Assembly (NCBI GenBank): GCA_015494335.1 | Contig: WGBK01000167.1 | Location: forward strand, 1 to 7,387 | DNA from: Gammaproteobacteria bacterium | GTDB lineage: Bacteria; Pseudomonadota; Gammaproteobacteria; GCA-001735895 | Reading direction: 5' to 3' | Length of the DNA stretch: 7,387 nucleotides | Notes under the pieces: model-generated | What the model was told of the DNA's origin: nothing | Seen by the model: the letters and a program-made list of their open reading frames with translations, nothing else | Database searches by the model: none | Made by a program: the position numbers and the translations under genes | Part shown: in pieces, positions 1-6,093 of the stretch | How positions within the stretch are numbered: the stretch's first letter is position 1 | How the letters are laid out: every line of letters begins with the position of its first letter

Positions 1-962
1 ACCATTTCCAGCAACTCGGCAAGGCTGTGCTGCAGACCGAGGCCGCTTCCATCGACGCCCTGATCGAACGCATCGGCGAGGATTTCGACAGGGCCTGCGA
101 GTTGATCCTGTCCTGTAACGGACGCGTGGTGGTCACCGGCATGGGCAAGTCCGGCCACATCGGCAACAAGATCGCGGCCACCCTGGCCAGCACCGGCACC
201 CCGGCCTTCTTCATGCACCCTGGCGAGGCCAGCCATGGCGATCTCGGCATGATCACCGAACAGGATTGCGTGATTGCGCTGTCCAATTCCGGCGAAACCG
301 GGGAGATCACCACCCTGCTGCCGCTGATCAAGCGGCTGCAGGTTCCGCTGATAGCGCTCACCGGCAACCCGCGCTCGACCCTCGCCGAAATGGCAGAAGT
401 GCACCTCGATGTCTCCGTCGAGAAGGAAGCCTGCCCCCTCGGCCTGGCGCCCACCTCGAGCACCACCGCAGCGCTGGCCATGGGTGACGCCCTGGCCATC
501 GCGGTGCTCGACGCGCGCGGCTTCACCGAGGAAGACTTTGCCCGCTCCCACCCGGGCGGCAGCCTCGGCCGTCGCCTGCTGCTGCGCGTGCGCGACATCA
601 TGCACAGCGGAGATGCAGTACCGGTCGTGCCCATCGATGCCTCGCTCAAGCAGGCACTGCTGGAGATCAGCAACAAGGGGCTGGGCATGACCGCGATCGC
701 CGACCCACAGGGGCGCCTCGCCGGCATCTACACCGATGGCGACCTGCGGCGAACGCTGGAAGGCGATACCGACATCCATTCCGCCCGCGTGCGCGACCAC
801 ATGACTGCGGGCTGCGTCACCATCGGCCCCGACGAGATCGCCAGCGCCGCGCTGACGCTGATGGACGAGAAACGCATCAATGCACTGCTGGTGGTCGACG
901 AGAAAGGGCATATACTGGGGGCATTGAACATGCACGACCTGCTGCGGGCAGGTATCGTATGA
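1..962 (+). CDS. kdsD: Arabinose-5-phosphate isomerase, 5' end cut by window
   Basis: Converts ribulose-5-phosphate to arabinose-5-phosphate, the first step of cytoplasmic Kdo synthesis for LPS. The frame is open from base 3, reading HFQQLGKAVLQTEAAS. This matches the N-terminal part of E. coli KdsD (FQQAGKEVL) as I recall it, so about 10 residues lie upstream and the GTG at 27 is not the true start. An N-terminal SIS domain holds GMGKSGHIG, SNSGETGEIT, EKEACPLGLAPTSSTT and SHPGGSLGRRLLLRV. The counterparts of the family's proposed catalytic residues are all present: Lys (codon 147), Glu (294), Glu (426) and His (549). Two C-terminal CBS motifs follow, with FTDGDLRR-like YTDGDLRRTLEG and the family ending MHDLLRAGIV. 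kdsC follows 22 bases downstream, so the two steps are probably co-transcribed. A GutQ-type paralogue is possible, but kdsC and lpt neighbours support KdsD. Confidence 0.96.
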   Translation, partial: HFQQLGKAVLQTEAASIDALIERIGEDFDRACELILSCNGRVVVTGMGKSGHIGNKIAATLASTGTPAFFMHPGEASHGDLGMITEQDCVIALSNSGETGEITTLLPLIKRLQVPLIALTGNPRSTLAEMAEVHLDVSVEKEACPLGLAPTSSTTAALAMGDALAIAVLDARGFTEEDFARSHPGGSLGRRLLLRVRDIMHSGDAVPVVPIDASLKQALLEISNKGLGMTAIADPQGRLAGIYTDGDLRRTLEGDTDIHSARVRDHMTAGCVTIGPDEIASAALTLMDEKRINALLVVDEKGHILGALNMHDLLRAGIV

Positions 963-984
963 ACCCGACGGAGCACCCTGCCCC

Positions 985-1509
985 ATGGAACACATTACCG
1001 AACTCGCCCGCAACATCCGCCTCGTCATCTTCGACATCGACGGCGTGCTGACCAACGGTTCGCTGTTCTTCGACAATCGCGGCGAGGAATACAAGGCCTT
1101 CAATTCGCGTGATGGTCACGGCCTGCGCATGCTGATGGAATGCGGACTCGAAGCGGCCATCATCACCGGTCGCCAGTCCCGCCTGGTGGAACACCGCATG
1201 CACGATCTCGGCATCAGCCGCGTCTACCAGGGCTTCCGCGACAAGCGGCCTGCCTTTGAGACCCTGCAGCAGGAAACCGGCTATCGACGCGAACAGATCG
1301 CCTACCTCGGCGACGACGTGATCGACCTGCCGGTGATGAAACAGGTGGGCATGGCCATGGCCGTGGCCGACGCCCATCCCTTCGTGATCCAGCATGCCGA
1401 CTATGTGACCCAGCGCCCCGGTGGCCAGGGCGCGGCGCGCGAAGCCATCGAATTCCTGCTCGAGGCCCAGGGTCTGCTGCAGGACAAGCTGGCGAGCTAC
1501 CTGCAATGA
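985..1509 (+). CDS. kdsC: 3-deoxy-D-manno-octulosonate 8-phosphate phosphatase
   Basis: Cytoplasmic HAD-superfamily phosphatase that hydrolyses Kdo-8-phosphate to Kdo, the last step before CMP activation. The 174-residue protein is the C0-type (cap-less) HAD size expected for KdsC. Motif I is FDIDGVLT with nucleophile Asp17 and Asp19. Motif II is IITGR with Thr61, motif III Lys87, and motif IV YLGDDVIDLP with acidic residues 110, 111 and 114. The substrate-loop signature NSRDGHG (40-46) is also present, as in the KdsC tetramer family. The start is the ATG at 985, with a modest CGGAG ribosome site at 969-973. The stop overlaps the lptC start in an ATGA, which suggests translational coupling to the LPS-export genes. 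All key residues are intact, so it should be active. Confidence 0.96.
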   Translation: MEHITELARNIRLVIFDIDGVLTNGSLFFDNRGEEYKAFNSRDGHGLRMLMECGLEAAIITGRQSRLVEHRMHDLGISRVYQGFRDKRPAFETLQQETGYRREQIAYLGDDVIDLPVMKQVGMAMAVADAHPFVIQHADYVTQRPGGQGAAREAIEFLLEAQGLLQDKLASYLQ

Positions 1510-2069
1510 AACGATCCCGGCGCCTGCTGCTCTACGCCCTGCTGGCCATTGCCGCGCTGATTGCCGGCCGTTTCGTCGAAACCCCCTCTCCGATCGTGAT
1601 CAAGTCCCGGGAAAAACCGCCTGACAACATCGATTTCTACCTGTCCGGCGTCGATTACCGCGCCATGGATCGCGATGGCCGCCTTCGCTATCGTCTGCGC
1701 AGCCCCTTGCTAGAGCACTACCTGCGCGAGGACATCAGCCGCGTGCAGCAACCCGACATCGAATACCGCCTGCCCGGCAAGCGCTGGCGACTGGCAGCCC
1801 GTCAGGGCGAGATGCAGCACCGTCAGGACCGGCTGCTGCTGAAACAGGGCGTGCGCCTGCAGCGCGAAGGCAACCGCCCGATGCAACTGGATACCGAACG
1901 GCTGGAACTGCAGACGGAGGCGCGTATCGCCCGCCTGCCCGAGTCCCTGCGCCTCGAGTCACCCGGCCTGCAACTCGAGGCCGACAGCGCCATGCTGCAA
2001 CTCGGCGAGGGCCGCTACCGCTTCCAGCGCGTGCGCGCCGTACATCAACCGCGGAAGTCCGAATCATGA
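1506..2069 (+). CDS. lptC: LPS export protein LptC, inner-membrane anchored
   Basis: LptC takes LPS from the LptB2FG transporter and passes it to LptA, contributing a beta-jellyroll domain in the periplasm held by one N-terminal membrane helix. The 187-residue product starts KRSRR, a basic cytoplasmic end, followed by a single hydrophobic helix at about residues 7-22. Next comes a periplasmic domain with the family pattern DFYLSGVDYRAMDRDGRLRY (about 43-62), then alternating beta-strand repeats of the OstA-like type such as RWRLAARQGEM and LQLEADSAMLQL. Sequence conservation in this family is low, so the call leans on length, topology and position between kdsC and lptA. The ATG overlaps the kdsC stop and the TGA overlaps the lptA start. 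No strong Shine-Dalgarno is visible, as expected if coupled. Confidence 0.93.
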   Translation: MKRSRRLLLYALLAIAALIAGRFVETPSPIVIKSREKPPDNIDFYLSGVDYRAMDRDGRLRYRLRSPLLEHYLREDISRVQQPDIEYRLPGKRWRLAARQGEMQHRQDRLLLKQGVRLQREGNRPMQLDTERLELQTEARIARLPESLRLESPGLQLEADSAMLQLGEGRYRFQRVRAVHQPRKSES

Positions 2070-2632
2070 TCCACCCATCCAGAAAGTTGAAACTGCTGTT
2101 CGGCCTGCTGTTCTGCCTGTCGGCGCTGCCGGCCTGGCCCCTGGCCAGCGACCGCGAACAACCGATCCACATCGAGTCCGATCAGCTCGAGATTGACGAA
2201 AGCAAGCACCAAAGTCTGTACCAGGGACATGTCGAGATGCGCCAGGGCAGCCTGCGCATCCAGGCCGAACGCATTCGTTTCGTCTTCGATGCCGACAACA
2301 ATCTCCAGCGTCTCGAGATCGAAGGCGAGCCGGCGCGACTGCAGCAGACCGACGACCAGGGCCGCCCCCTGAAGGGCGAGGCCCGGCGCATCCTCTATTT
2401 CAACAACGAGGCCCGCCTCGAGCTGATCGGCAATGCGCGCCTGGACAACGCCGGCGACCGCATCGAAAGCGAGCGCATTCGTTTCAATATCGAAACCAAC
2501 GCCCTCGAGGCCGGCCAGCCCGATAGTGACACCGAAAAGAAGGAAACGGGCCGAGTGCGCATGGTGATCCAGCCCCGATCCACCGCCAGCCCGCCGGCGT
2601 CCGGGCCAGCGGAACCTCCCCCCCGGCCATGA
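2066..2632 (+). CDS. lptA: Periplasmic LPS-bridge protein LptA
   Basis: LptA oligomerises head to tail into a periplasmic bridge that carries LPS from LptC to LptD at the outer membrane. The 188-residue product has a Sec signal peptide: basic RKLK (6-9), hydrophobic core to about residue 24, cleavage probably near residues 23-28. The mature OstA/LptA domain begins with QPIHIESDQLEIDESKHQSLYQGHVEMRQG and has the expected repeated strands GSLRIQAERIRFVF, LIGNARL and DRIESERIRFNIET. The last 20 or so residues are proline- and serine-rich (ending PAEPPPRP), look disordered, and are unlikely to be conserved. They are encoded by a C-rich stretch with seven C in a row at 2618-2624. GGAAG at 2053-2057 gives a fair ribosome site. 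ATGA overlaps link it to lptC and lptB. Confidence 0.95.
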   Translation: MIHPSRKLKLLFGLLFCLSALPAWPLASDREQPIHIESDQLEIDESKHQSLYQGHVEMRQGSLRIQAERIRFVFDADNNLQRLEIEGEPARLQQTDDQGRPLKGEARRILYFNNEARLELIGNARLDNAGDRIESERIRFNIETNALEAGQPDSDTEKKETGRVRMVIQPRSTASPPASGPAEPPPRP

Positions 2633-3366
2633 ACACATCGCGGCACTGCCTGCAGGCCAGCAACCTGGCCAAGAGCTACCGCCAGCGCGAGGTCGTCAAG
2701 TCGGTCAGCCTGGAACTGCGCGACGGTGAGATCGTCGGCCTGCTCGGCCCCAACGGGGCCGGCAAGACCACCTGCTTCTACATGATCGTCGGCCTGATCA
2801 AGGCCGATCGCGGCAGGATCCTGCTCGACGACCAGGACATCACCGAGCTGCCGATGCACCAGCGCGCCCGCCGCGGGCTCGGCTACCTGCCCCAGGAAGC
2901 CTCGGTGTTCCGCGGCCTCAGCGTGGCCGACAACATCCGCGCGATCCTGCAGCTGCGCAAGGATCTCGACCGACGGCAGATCGAACAGCGCCTCGACGAG
3001 TTGCTCGACGACTTCCAGATTCAGCACATCCGCGACAGCCTCGGCGCCTCGCTCTCCGGCGGCGAACGCCGACGCGTGGAAATCGCCCGCGCGCTGGCGG
3101 TCGAACCCAGCTTCATCCTGCTCGACGAACCCTTTGCCGGCGTCGATCCGATCTCGGTAATGGATATCCAGAGCGTGATCCGCGAGCTGGCCGCCCGCGG
3201 CATCGGCATCCTCATCACCGACCACAACGTCCGCGAGACCCTGGGCATCTGCGAACGCGCCTATGTCATGGGCGAAGGCGGCATCCTCGCCGCGGGTGAT
3301 CCGGATCATGTACTCGCCGACGCGACCGTCAGAAAGATTTACTTGGGTCAGGATTTTAGGCTATAA
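2629..3366 (+). CDS. lptB: LPS export ABC transporter ATPase LptB
   Basis: Cytoplasmic ATPase of LptB2FG, which powers extraction of LPS from the inner membrane and its movement along the LptC-LptA bridge. The 245-residue protein has the full ABC set: Walker A GPNGAGKT (40-47), Q-loop Gln89 within YLPQEASVFRGL, signature LSGGE (142-146), Walker B ILLDE (163-167) with catalytic Glu167, D-loop around 171-173, and switch His199 in ITDHNVRET. The YLPQEASVFR and ITDHNVRETL stretches, plus the C-terminal YLGQDFRL, are specific to LptB rather than the related LivF/LivG ATPases. lptF and lptG are not in the window and are normally elsewhere. The start overlaps the lptA stop. The AT-rich 3' end doubles as a candidate promoter for rpoN. 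Confidence 0.98.
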   Translation: MNTSRHCLQASNLAKSYRQREVVKSVSLELRDGEIVGLLGPNGAGKTTCFYMIVGLIKADRGRILLDDQDITELPMHQRARRGLGYLPQEASVFRGLSVADNIRAILQLRKDLDRRQIEQRLDELLDDFQIQHIRDSLGASLSGGERRRVEIARALAVEPSFILLDEPFAGVDPISVMDIQSVIRELAARGIGILITDHNVRETLGICERAYVMGEGGILAAGDPDHVLADATVRKIYLGQDFRL

Positions 3367-3367
3367 A
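3338..3367 (+). promoter_or_regulatory. Candidate sigma-70-type promoter for rpoN inside the lptB 3' end
   Basis: TTTACT (3338-3343, 4 of 6 to consensus) and TATAAA (3362-3367, 5 of 6) are separated by 18 bases in an AT-rich patch of an otherwise GC-rich region. The predicted start is about base 3374, some 40 bases before the rpoN ATG. This would let rpoN and hpf be expressed separately from the envelope operon. It is seen by eye only, with no transcript data. The AT bias is partly set by the conserved LptB ending KIYLGQDFRL. Confidence 0.4.
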
Positions 3368-3373
3368 GATCGC

Positions 3374-3418
3374 ATGAGAATATCCCCCCTACCGCTGTTC
3401 TCAACGGCCCGCGCATGA
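3374..3418 (+). other. Possible 14-codon leader ORF overlapping the rpoN start
   Basis: An ATG at 3374 opens a short frame reading MRISPLPLFSTARA, with TGA at 3416-3418. That stop overlaps the rpoN ATG (3415) in the same ATGA arrangement used between the lpt genes. No Shine-Dalgarno precedes this ATG, nor a convincing one the rpoN ATG. The predicted transcription start of the candidate promoter falls on the A of this ATG, so it could be read as a leaderless message and deliver ribosomes to rpoN. A frame this short can easily arise by chance, and I do not recognise the peptide. Confidence 0.2.
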
Positions 3419-4923
3419 AGCAGAGCCTGCAGCTCAAGATCGGTCAGAGCCTGACCATGACCCCGCAGCTGCAGCAGGCCATCCGCTTGCTGCAACTGTC
3501 CTCGCTGGAGTTGCAGACCGAGATCCAGCAAGCCCTCGAATCCAACCCGCTGCTGGAGCAGGAAGAGGAACACGGCGAGCTTGCACTGGAGGAAACCACC
3601 GGGAACGGTGAGGATCGCAGCGACAGCTCCGGCGAAACGGAGGCGGCGGAACCGCAGACCTCCGCCGAGGCGATGACCGAGGACCGCAGCGACCAGAAAC
3701 TGCCCGAGGAGCTGGAGATCGACACCGGCTGGGACGACATCTATGACAGTGGCCCCACCGCCACCCTGTCCCAGGCCAACAGCCACAACGGCGAGGATTT
3801 CAGCGACCTGTTCGAAAACCAGGCACGCGAATCCGACAGCCTCATCGACCATCTGCTGTGGCAGCTCGACAATGCCCACCTGACCGAACGGGATCACGAC
3901 ATCGGCCTCGCCATCATCGACGGCATCGACGATCGCGGCTACCTGATCGAATCCCTCGACGACATCCTCGACGGCCTGCGCCGGCTGCACCCCGACATCG
4001 AACGCGACGAGGTCGAGGCGACGCTGCATTTCATCCAGCATTTCGACCCCATCGGCGTGGCCGCGCGCGACCCCGCCGAGTGCATGAAAATCCAGTTGCA
4101 GACCTACGATCCGGACACGCCGCACCTGAACAAGGCGCTGGCGCTGGTCGAGCACTACCTCGACTACCTGGCCGCCAACGACATCGCCGTACTGAAGCGA
4201 CGCCTGCAGGCCAGCGACGCCGAGTTGCAGAAGATCATCGAACTGATCCGCACCACCAACCCGCACCCCGGCGACCTGGTATCCAACAGCCACGCCGAAT
4301 ACATCATCCCCGATGTCCATGTGCGCAAGGTCGAGGGCGAATGGACCGTGCGCATCAACCGCGAGAACGCGCCCCGGCTGCGCATCAACGACACCTATGC
4401 ACGGCTGATCAAGCGCGGCGACCACAGCGAACAGAACAACTTCCTGCGCAACAACCTGCAGGAGGCGCGCTGGTTCATCAAGAGCCTGCAAAGCCGCAAC
4501 GACACACTGCTGCGCGTGGCCACGGCCATCGTGCACCGCCAGATCGACTTCCTCGAACACGGCGAGGAGGCAATGAAGCCGATGGTGTTGCGCGACATCG
4601 CCGAGGAACTGGAGCTGCACGAATCCACCATTTCCCGGGTGACCACGCACAAGTACATGCACACCCCTCGTGGCATCTTCGAATTCAAGTACTTCTTTTC
4701 CAGTCATGTCGGCACCGCCGACGGCGGGGAATGCTCGGCCACCGCGATCCGCGCCATCATCAAGAAGCTGGTGGCGGCGGAAAATCCGGGCAAACCCCTC
4801 AGCGACAACAAGATTGCGAACTTGTTGGGCGAGCAGGGCATCAAAGTGGCACGGCGTACCATTGCCAAGTACCGGGAGGCCATGAACATTCCCCCGTCCA
4901 ACGAACGCAAGCGTCTCCTGTGA
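3415..4923 (+). CDS. rpoN: RNA polymerase sigma-54 factor
   Basis: Alternative sigma factor that directs polymerase to -24/-12 promoters and needs AAA+ activators. It typically controls nitrogen assimilation, motility and other regulons. The 502-residue protein is slightly longer than the roughly 480 usual in enterics. Region I (1 to about 48) starts MKQSLQLKIGQSLTMTPQLQQAIRLL and is glutamine- and leucine-rich. An extended acidic region II covers about 49-125 and accounts for the extra length. The core-binding region follows, with DPIGVAARDPAEC. The helix-turn-helix RDIAEELELHESTISRV lies at 393-409 and YMHTPRGIFEFKYFFSS follows. The RpoN box ARRTIAKYR (479-487) near the C-terminus contacts the -24 element. 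The start at 3415 matches the family N-terminus. hpf lies 110 bases downstream. Confidence 0.99.
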   Translation: MKQSLQLKIGQSLTMTPQLQQAIRLLQLSSLELQTEIQQALESNPLLEQEEEHGELALEETTGNGEDRSDSSGETEAAEPQTSAEAMTEDRSDQKLPEELEIDTGWDDIYDSGPTATLSQANSHNGEDFSDLFENQARESDSLIDHLLWQLDNAHLTERDHDIGLAIIDGIDDRGYLIESLDDILDGLRRLHPDIERDEVEATLHFIQHFDPIGVAARDPAECMKIQLQTYDPDTPHLNKALALVEHYLDYLAANDIAVLKRRLQASDAELQKIIELIRTTNPHPGDLVSNSHAEYIIPDVHVRKVEGEWTVRINRENAPRLRINDTYARLIKRGDHSEQNNFLRNNLQEARWFIKSLQSRNDTLLRVATAIVHRQIDFLEHGEEAMKPMVLRDIAEELELHESTISRVTTHKYMHTPRGIFEFKYFFSSHVGTADGGECSATAIRAIIKKLVAAENPGKPLSDNKIANLLGEQGIKVARRTIAKYREAMNIPPSNERKRLL

Positions 4924-4929
4924 GACGCT

Positions 4930-5008
4930 GCGGGCTCCAGCAGTCCGCGCCAGCCCCGTGAAAACAACGCGGGATGAGAAGAAGCCGGCGATGGTATCGC
5001 CGCGCTTC
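4930..5008 (+). promoter_or_regulatory. Three consecutive predicted RNA hairpins in the rpoN-hpf gap
   Basis: Hairpin A pairs 4930-4936 with 4942-4948 (GCGGGCT/AGTCCGC, one G-U, 5-base loop). Hairpin B pairs 4955-4960 with 4968-4973 (one G-U, A-rich 7-base loop). Hairpin C pairs 4981-4992 with 4996-5008, 12 base pairs with one bulged C at 5003 and a 3-base loop, 14 bases upstream of the hpf ribosome site. None is followed by a run of T, so they are not ordinary intrinsic terminators. They may act as RNA-processing or stability elements separating rpoN and hpf expression. Pairing was worked out by hand, and function is inferred. Confidence 0.4.
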
Positions 5009-5022
5009 CGTGAAACCTGAAT

Positions 5023-5027
5023 GGAGG
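5023..5027 (+). promoter_or_regulatory. Strong ribosome binding site that fixes the hpf start
   Basis: GGAGG lies 6 bases upstream of the ATG at 5034. It is the best Shine-Dalgarno in the window and decides against the in-frame upstream ATG at 4974. That would add 20 basic, non-conserved residues and place hairpin C in coding sequence. Strong initiation fits a protein needed in ribosome-scale amounts. Confidence 0.75.
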
Positions 5028-5033
5028 TATCCC

Positions 5034-5354
5034 ATGCAAGTCAGCATCAGCGGTCATCATGTCGAAGTCACCGATTCCCTGCGCAGCTACATCAGCGAGA
5101 AGATCCAGCGCCTCGACCGGCACTTCGACAAAGCCATCGATATCCATGTCATCCTCACCGTCGAGAAACTCCGTCACAAGGCCGAAGCCACGCTGCATGT
5201 CAGCGGCGCCAACCTGTTTGCGGAGGACGAGAAGGAAGACATGTACGCCGCCATCGATGGTCTGATCGACAAGCTCGACCGACAGGGCAAGAAGTTCAAG
5301 GAGAAGATCAAGGATCATCGGGCCAAGCCCGCACCGCAGGAAGCCACCGTCTGA
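5034..5354 (+). CDS. hpf: Short-form ribosome hibernation promoting factor
   Basis: Binds the 30S decoding centre in stationary phase or stress and helps form translationally silent 100S ribosome dimers. The 106-residue product starts MQVSISGHHVEVTDSLRSYI, matching the Hpf/YfiA family start, and contains the conserved VEKLRHKAEATLHVSG and DMYAAIDGLIDKLDRQ stretches. It ends in a lysine-rich helix (KKFKEKIKDHR) and a short tail. Its length marks it as the short form lacking the C-terminal dimerisation domain of long HPF, so 100S formation would be expected to need a partner such as RMF, not seen here. The position after rpoN and before ptsN is the standard one. It is followed 24 bases later by a strong terminator, which ends the rpoN-hpf unit. 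Confidence 0.97.
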   Translation: MQVSISGHHVEVTDSLRSYISEKIQRLDRHFDKAIDIHVILTVEKLRHKAEATLHVSGANLFAEDEKEDMYAAIDGLIDKLDRQGKKFKEKIKDHRAKPAPQEATV

Positions 5355-5378
5355 TCCTGCAAAACCCGACCAGCGGTT

Positions 5379-5410
5379 ACCGGGGGGCTTTGCCCCCCGG
5401 TTTCCTTTCC
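5379..5410 (+). terminator. Intrinsic terminator after hpf
   Basis: A perfect 10-base-pair stem, ACCGGGGGGC (5379-5388) with GCCCCCCGGT (5392-5401), closes a TTT loop and is followed by the T-rich tail TTTCCTTTCC. There is no matching T-run for the opposite strand, so it should act only on + strand transcripts. It implies that ptsN-hprK-rapZ need their own promoter or readthrough. Confidence 0.88.
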
Positions 5411-5476
5411 GGCTCAGCCCTCATCTCCATGACATGGATGACTGCTCAGGTAGCTGCAGAAATACGTCGGATCAAG

Positions 5477-5519
5477 GTAAAAAATGTGAGTTTACAAATG
5501 TAAAAGACCATTTTAGAAC
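5477..5519 (+). promoter_or_regulatory. AT-rich candidate promoter/operator region upstream of ptsN
   Basis: The 5411-5632 gap holds no convincing gene. Bases 5471-5520 are only 28% GC (14 of 50 counted) in a GC-rich locus. TTTACA (5491-5496, 5 of 6 to a -35) and TAGAAC (5514-5519, 4 of 6 to a -10) are 17 bases apart, giving a start near 5526. The -35 is also the left arm of an inverted repeat, TTTACA-AA-TGTAAA (5491-5504), and a further GTAAA lies at 5477-5481. A regulator binding here would therefore cover the promoter. A weaker alternative is TTGCAT (5571-5576) with TACCAT (5593-5598) at 16 bases. Eye-based prediction. Confidence 0.4.
5491..5504. repeat. Inverted repeat overlapping the candidate ptsN -35
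   Basis: TTTACA and TGTAAA arms are separated by AA. The left arm can equally pair with GTAAA at 5477-5481, so three half-sites (GTAAA, TTTAC, GTAAA) are arranged within 28 bases. It does not match the CRP, FNR, IHF or NtrC consensus as I know them. The cognate protein, if any, is unknown. Confidence 0.4.
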
Positions 5520-5632
5520 GCAGAGCTGGCGTATTTCAGCGGCTGGCTGAGTAGTTACCCCGGTTTTTTCTTGCATGCGGTGTGCTTTTCGCTACCATGC
5601 CCGCAAACCCAACCTGAACCCGACTGACGGCC

Positions 5633-6091
5633 ATGCCCATCTCCTCGCTGCTGGCGAACGACCATGTTTTCACCGATGTTCATGTCACCAGCAAGAAGCG
5701 ATTGCTCGAGTGGATCGCCGAGCAGGCCGAATCCCAGCTGAAACTCCCGCGCAAGCAGGTCTTTTCCCAGTTGCTGGAGCGCGAGCGCCTCGGCAGCACC
5801 GGTCTCGGCCAGGGCTTTGCCGTTCCCCATGCGCGTCTCGAGGGGCTGGATCGTATCCATGCCTGCTTCCTGAAACTGGACCAGCCGATCCCCTTCGATG
5901 CCGCCGACCAGGCCCCCGTGGACCTGGTATTCGTACTGTTCGTGCCCCAGGACTCCACCGAGGAACACCTGCAGATTCTCGCCGCACTGGCCCGCATCTT
6001 CAGCCAGCCGGAAATTGCCGACAAGATCCGCAACAGCCGCAGCCGCGAAGACATCATCGACATCATCCGCAAGGCCGAAGCCGAGGGCTGA
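5633..6091 (+). CDS. ptsN: Nitrogen-PTS EIIA protein PtsN
   Basis: Terminal phospho-acceptor of the nitrogen-related phosphotransferase chain. It regulates partner proteins (for example potassium transport in enterics) by its phosphorylation state and does not move sugar. The 152-residue protein is a PTS EIIA type-2 domain. His66 in GFAVPHARL is the phosphorylated residue, preceded by RERLGSTGLGQG (50-61) typical of EIIA-Ntr/Fru. PVDLVFVLFVPQDSTEEHLQILAALA follows. An in-frame stop at 5615-5617 fixes the start at the ATG at 5633, and the ribosome site there is weak. It lies after a terminator and an AT-rich promoter-like gap, and hprK starts 2 bases after its stop. Adjacency to hprK indicates that HPr-Ser phosphorylation and EIIA-Ntr state are regulated together. 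Confidence 0.97.
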   Translation: MPISSLLANDHVFTDVHVTSKKRLLEWIAEQAESQLKLPRKQVFSQLLERERLGSTGLGQGFAVPHARLEGLDRIHACFLKLDQPIPFDAADQAPVDLVFVLFVPQDSTEEHLQILAALARIFSQPEIADKIRNSRSREDIIDIIRKAEAEG

Positions 6092-6093
6092 GC

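Noticed and set aside
27..29. GTG at 27 as the kdsD start
   Set aside because: The frame stays open to base 3, and the residues before it (HFQQLGKA) match the KdsD N-terminus, so the real start lies upstream of the window.
3361..4707. Long open frame (448 codons) on the - strand opposite rpoN
   Set aside because: It is exactly antisense to a well-conserved rpoN. Its translation is low-complexity, rich in V, A, L, G and Q, as expected from GC-rich antisense codons, and shows no recognised motif.
4974..5033. Earlier ATG for hpf at 4974
   Set aside because: The added residues are basic and not like the family, they overlap a strong hairpin, and a consensus GGAGG sits 6 bases before the ATG at 5034.
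5426..5438. Palindrome TCCATG-A-CATGGA
   Set aside because: A perfect 6-base arm pair, but isolated, about 90 bases upstream of the predicted transcript start and with no matching consensus; chance cannot be excluded.
5429..5550. Two short frames in the hpf-ptsN gap (5429-5503, 24 codons; 5434-5550, 38 codons)
   Set aside because: Neither has a ribosome site or recognisable sequence, and both run through the AT-rich promoter-like island.
5536..5569. Hairpin TCAGC/GCTGA followed by a T6 run as a second terminator
   Set aside because: The stem is only 5 base pairs and lies 13 bases before the T-run, too far for an intrinsic terminator.
5562..5575. Sigma-54-like promoter: GG at 5562-5563 and TTGCA at 5571-5575 upstream of ptsN
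   Set aside because: The T-rich spacer and TTGCA look right, but only 9 bases separate GG from GC instead of the strict 10, and the -24 element otherwise does not match TGGCAC.
5575..6093. Upstream extension of the hprK frame through ptsN
   Set aside because: The frame is open, but its translation is arginine- and proline-rich out-of-frame reading of ptsN. HprK similarity begins at the ATG at 6094, which has its own GAGGG ribosome site.
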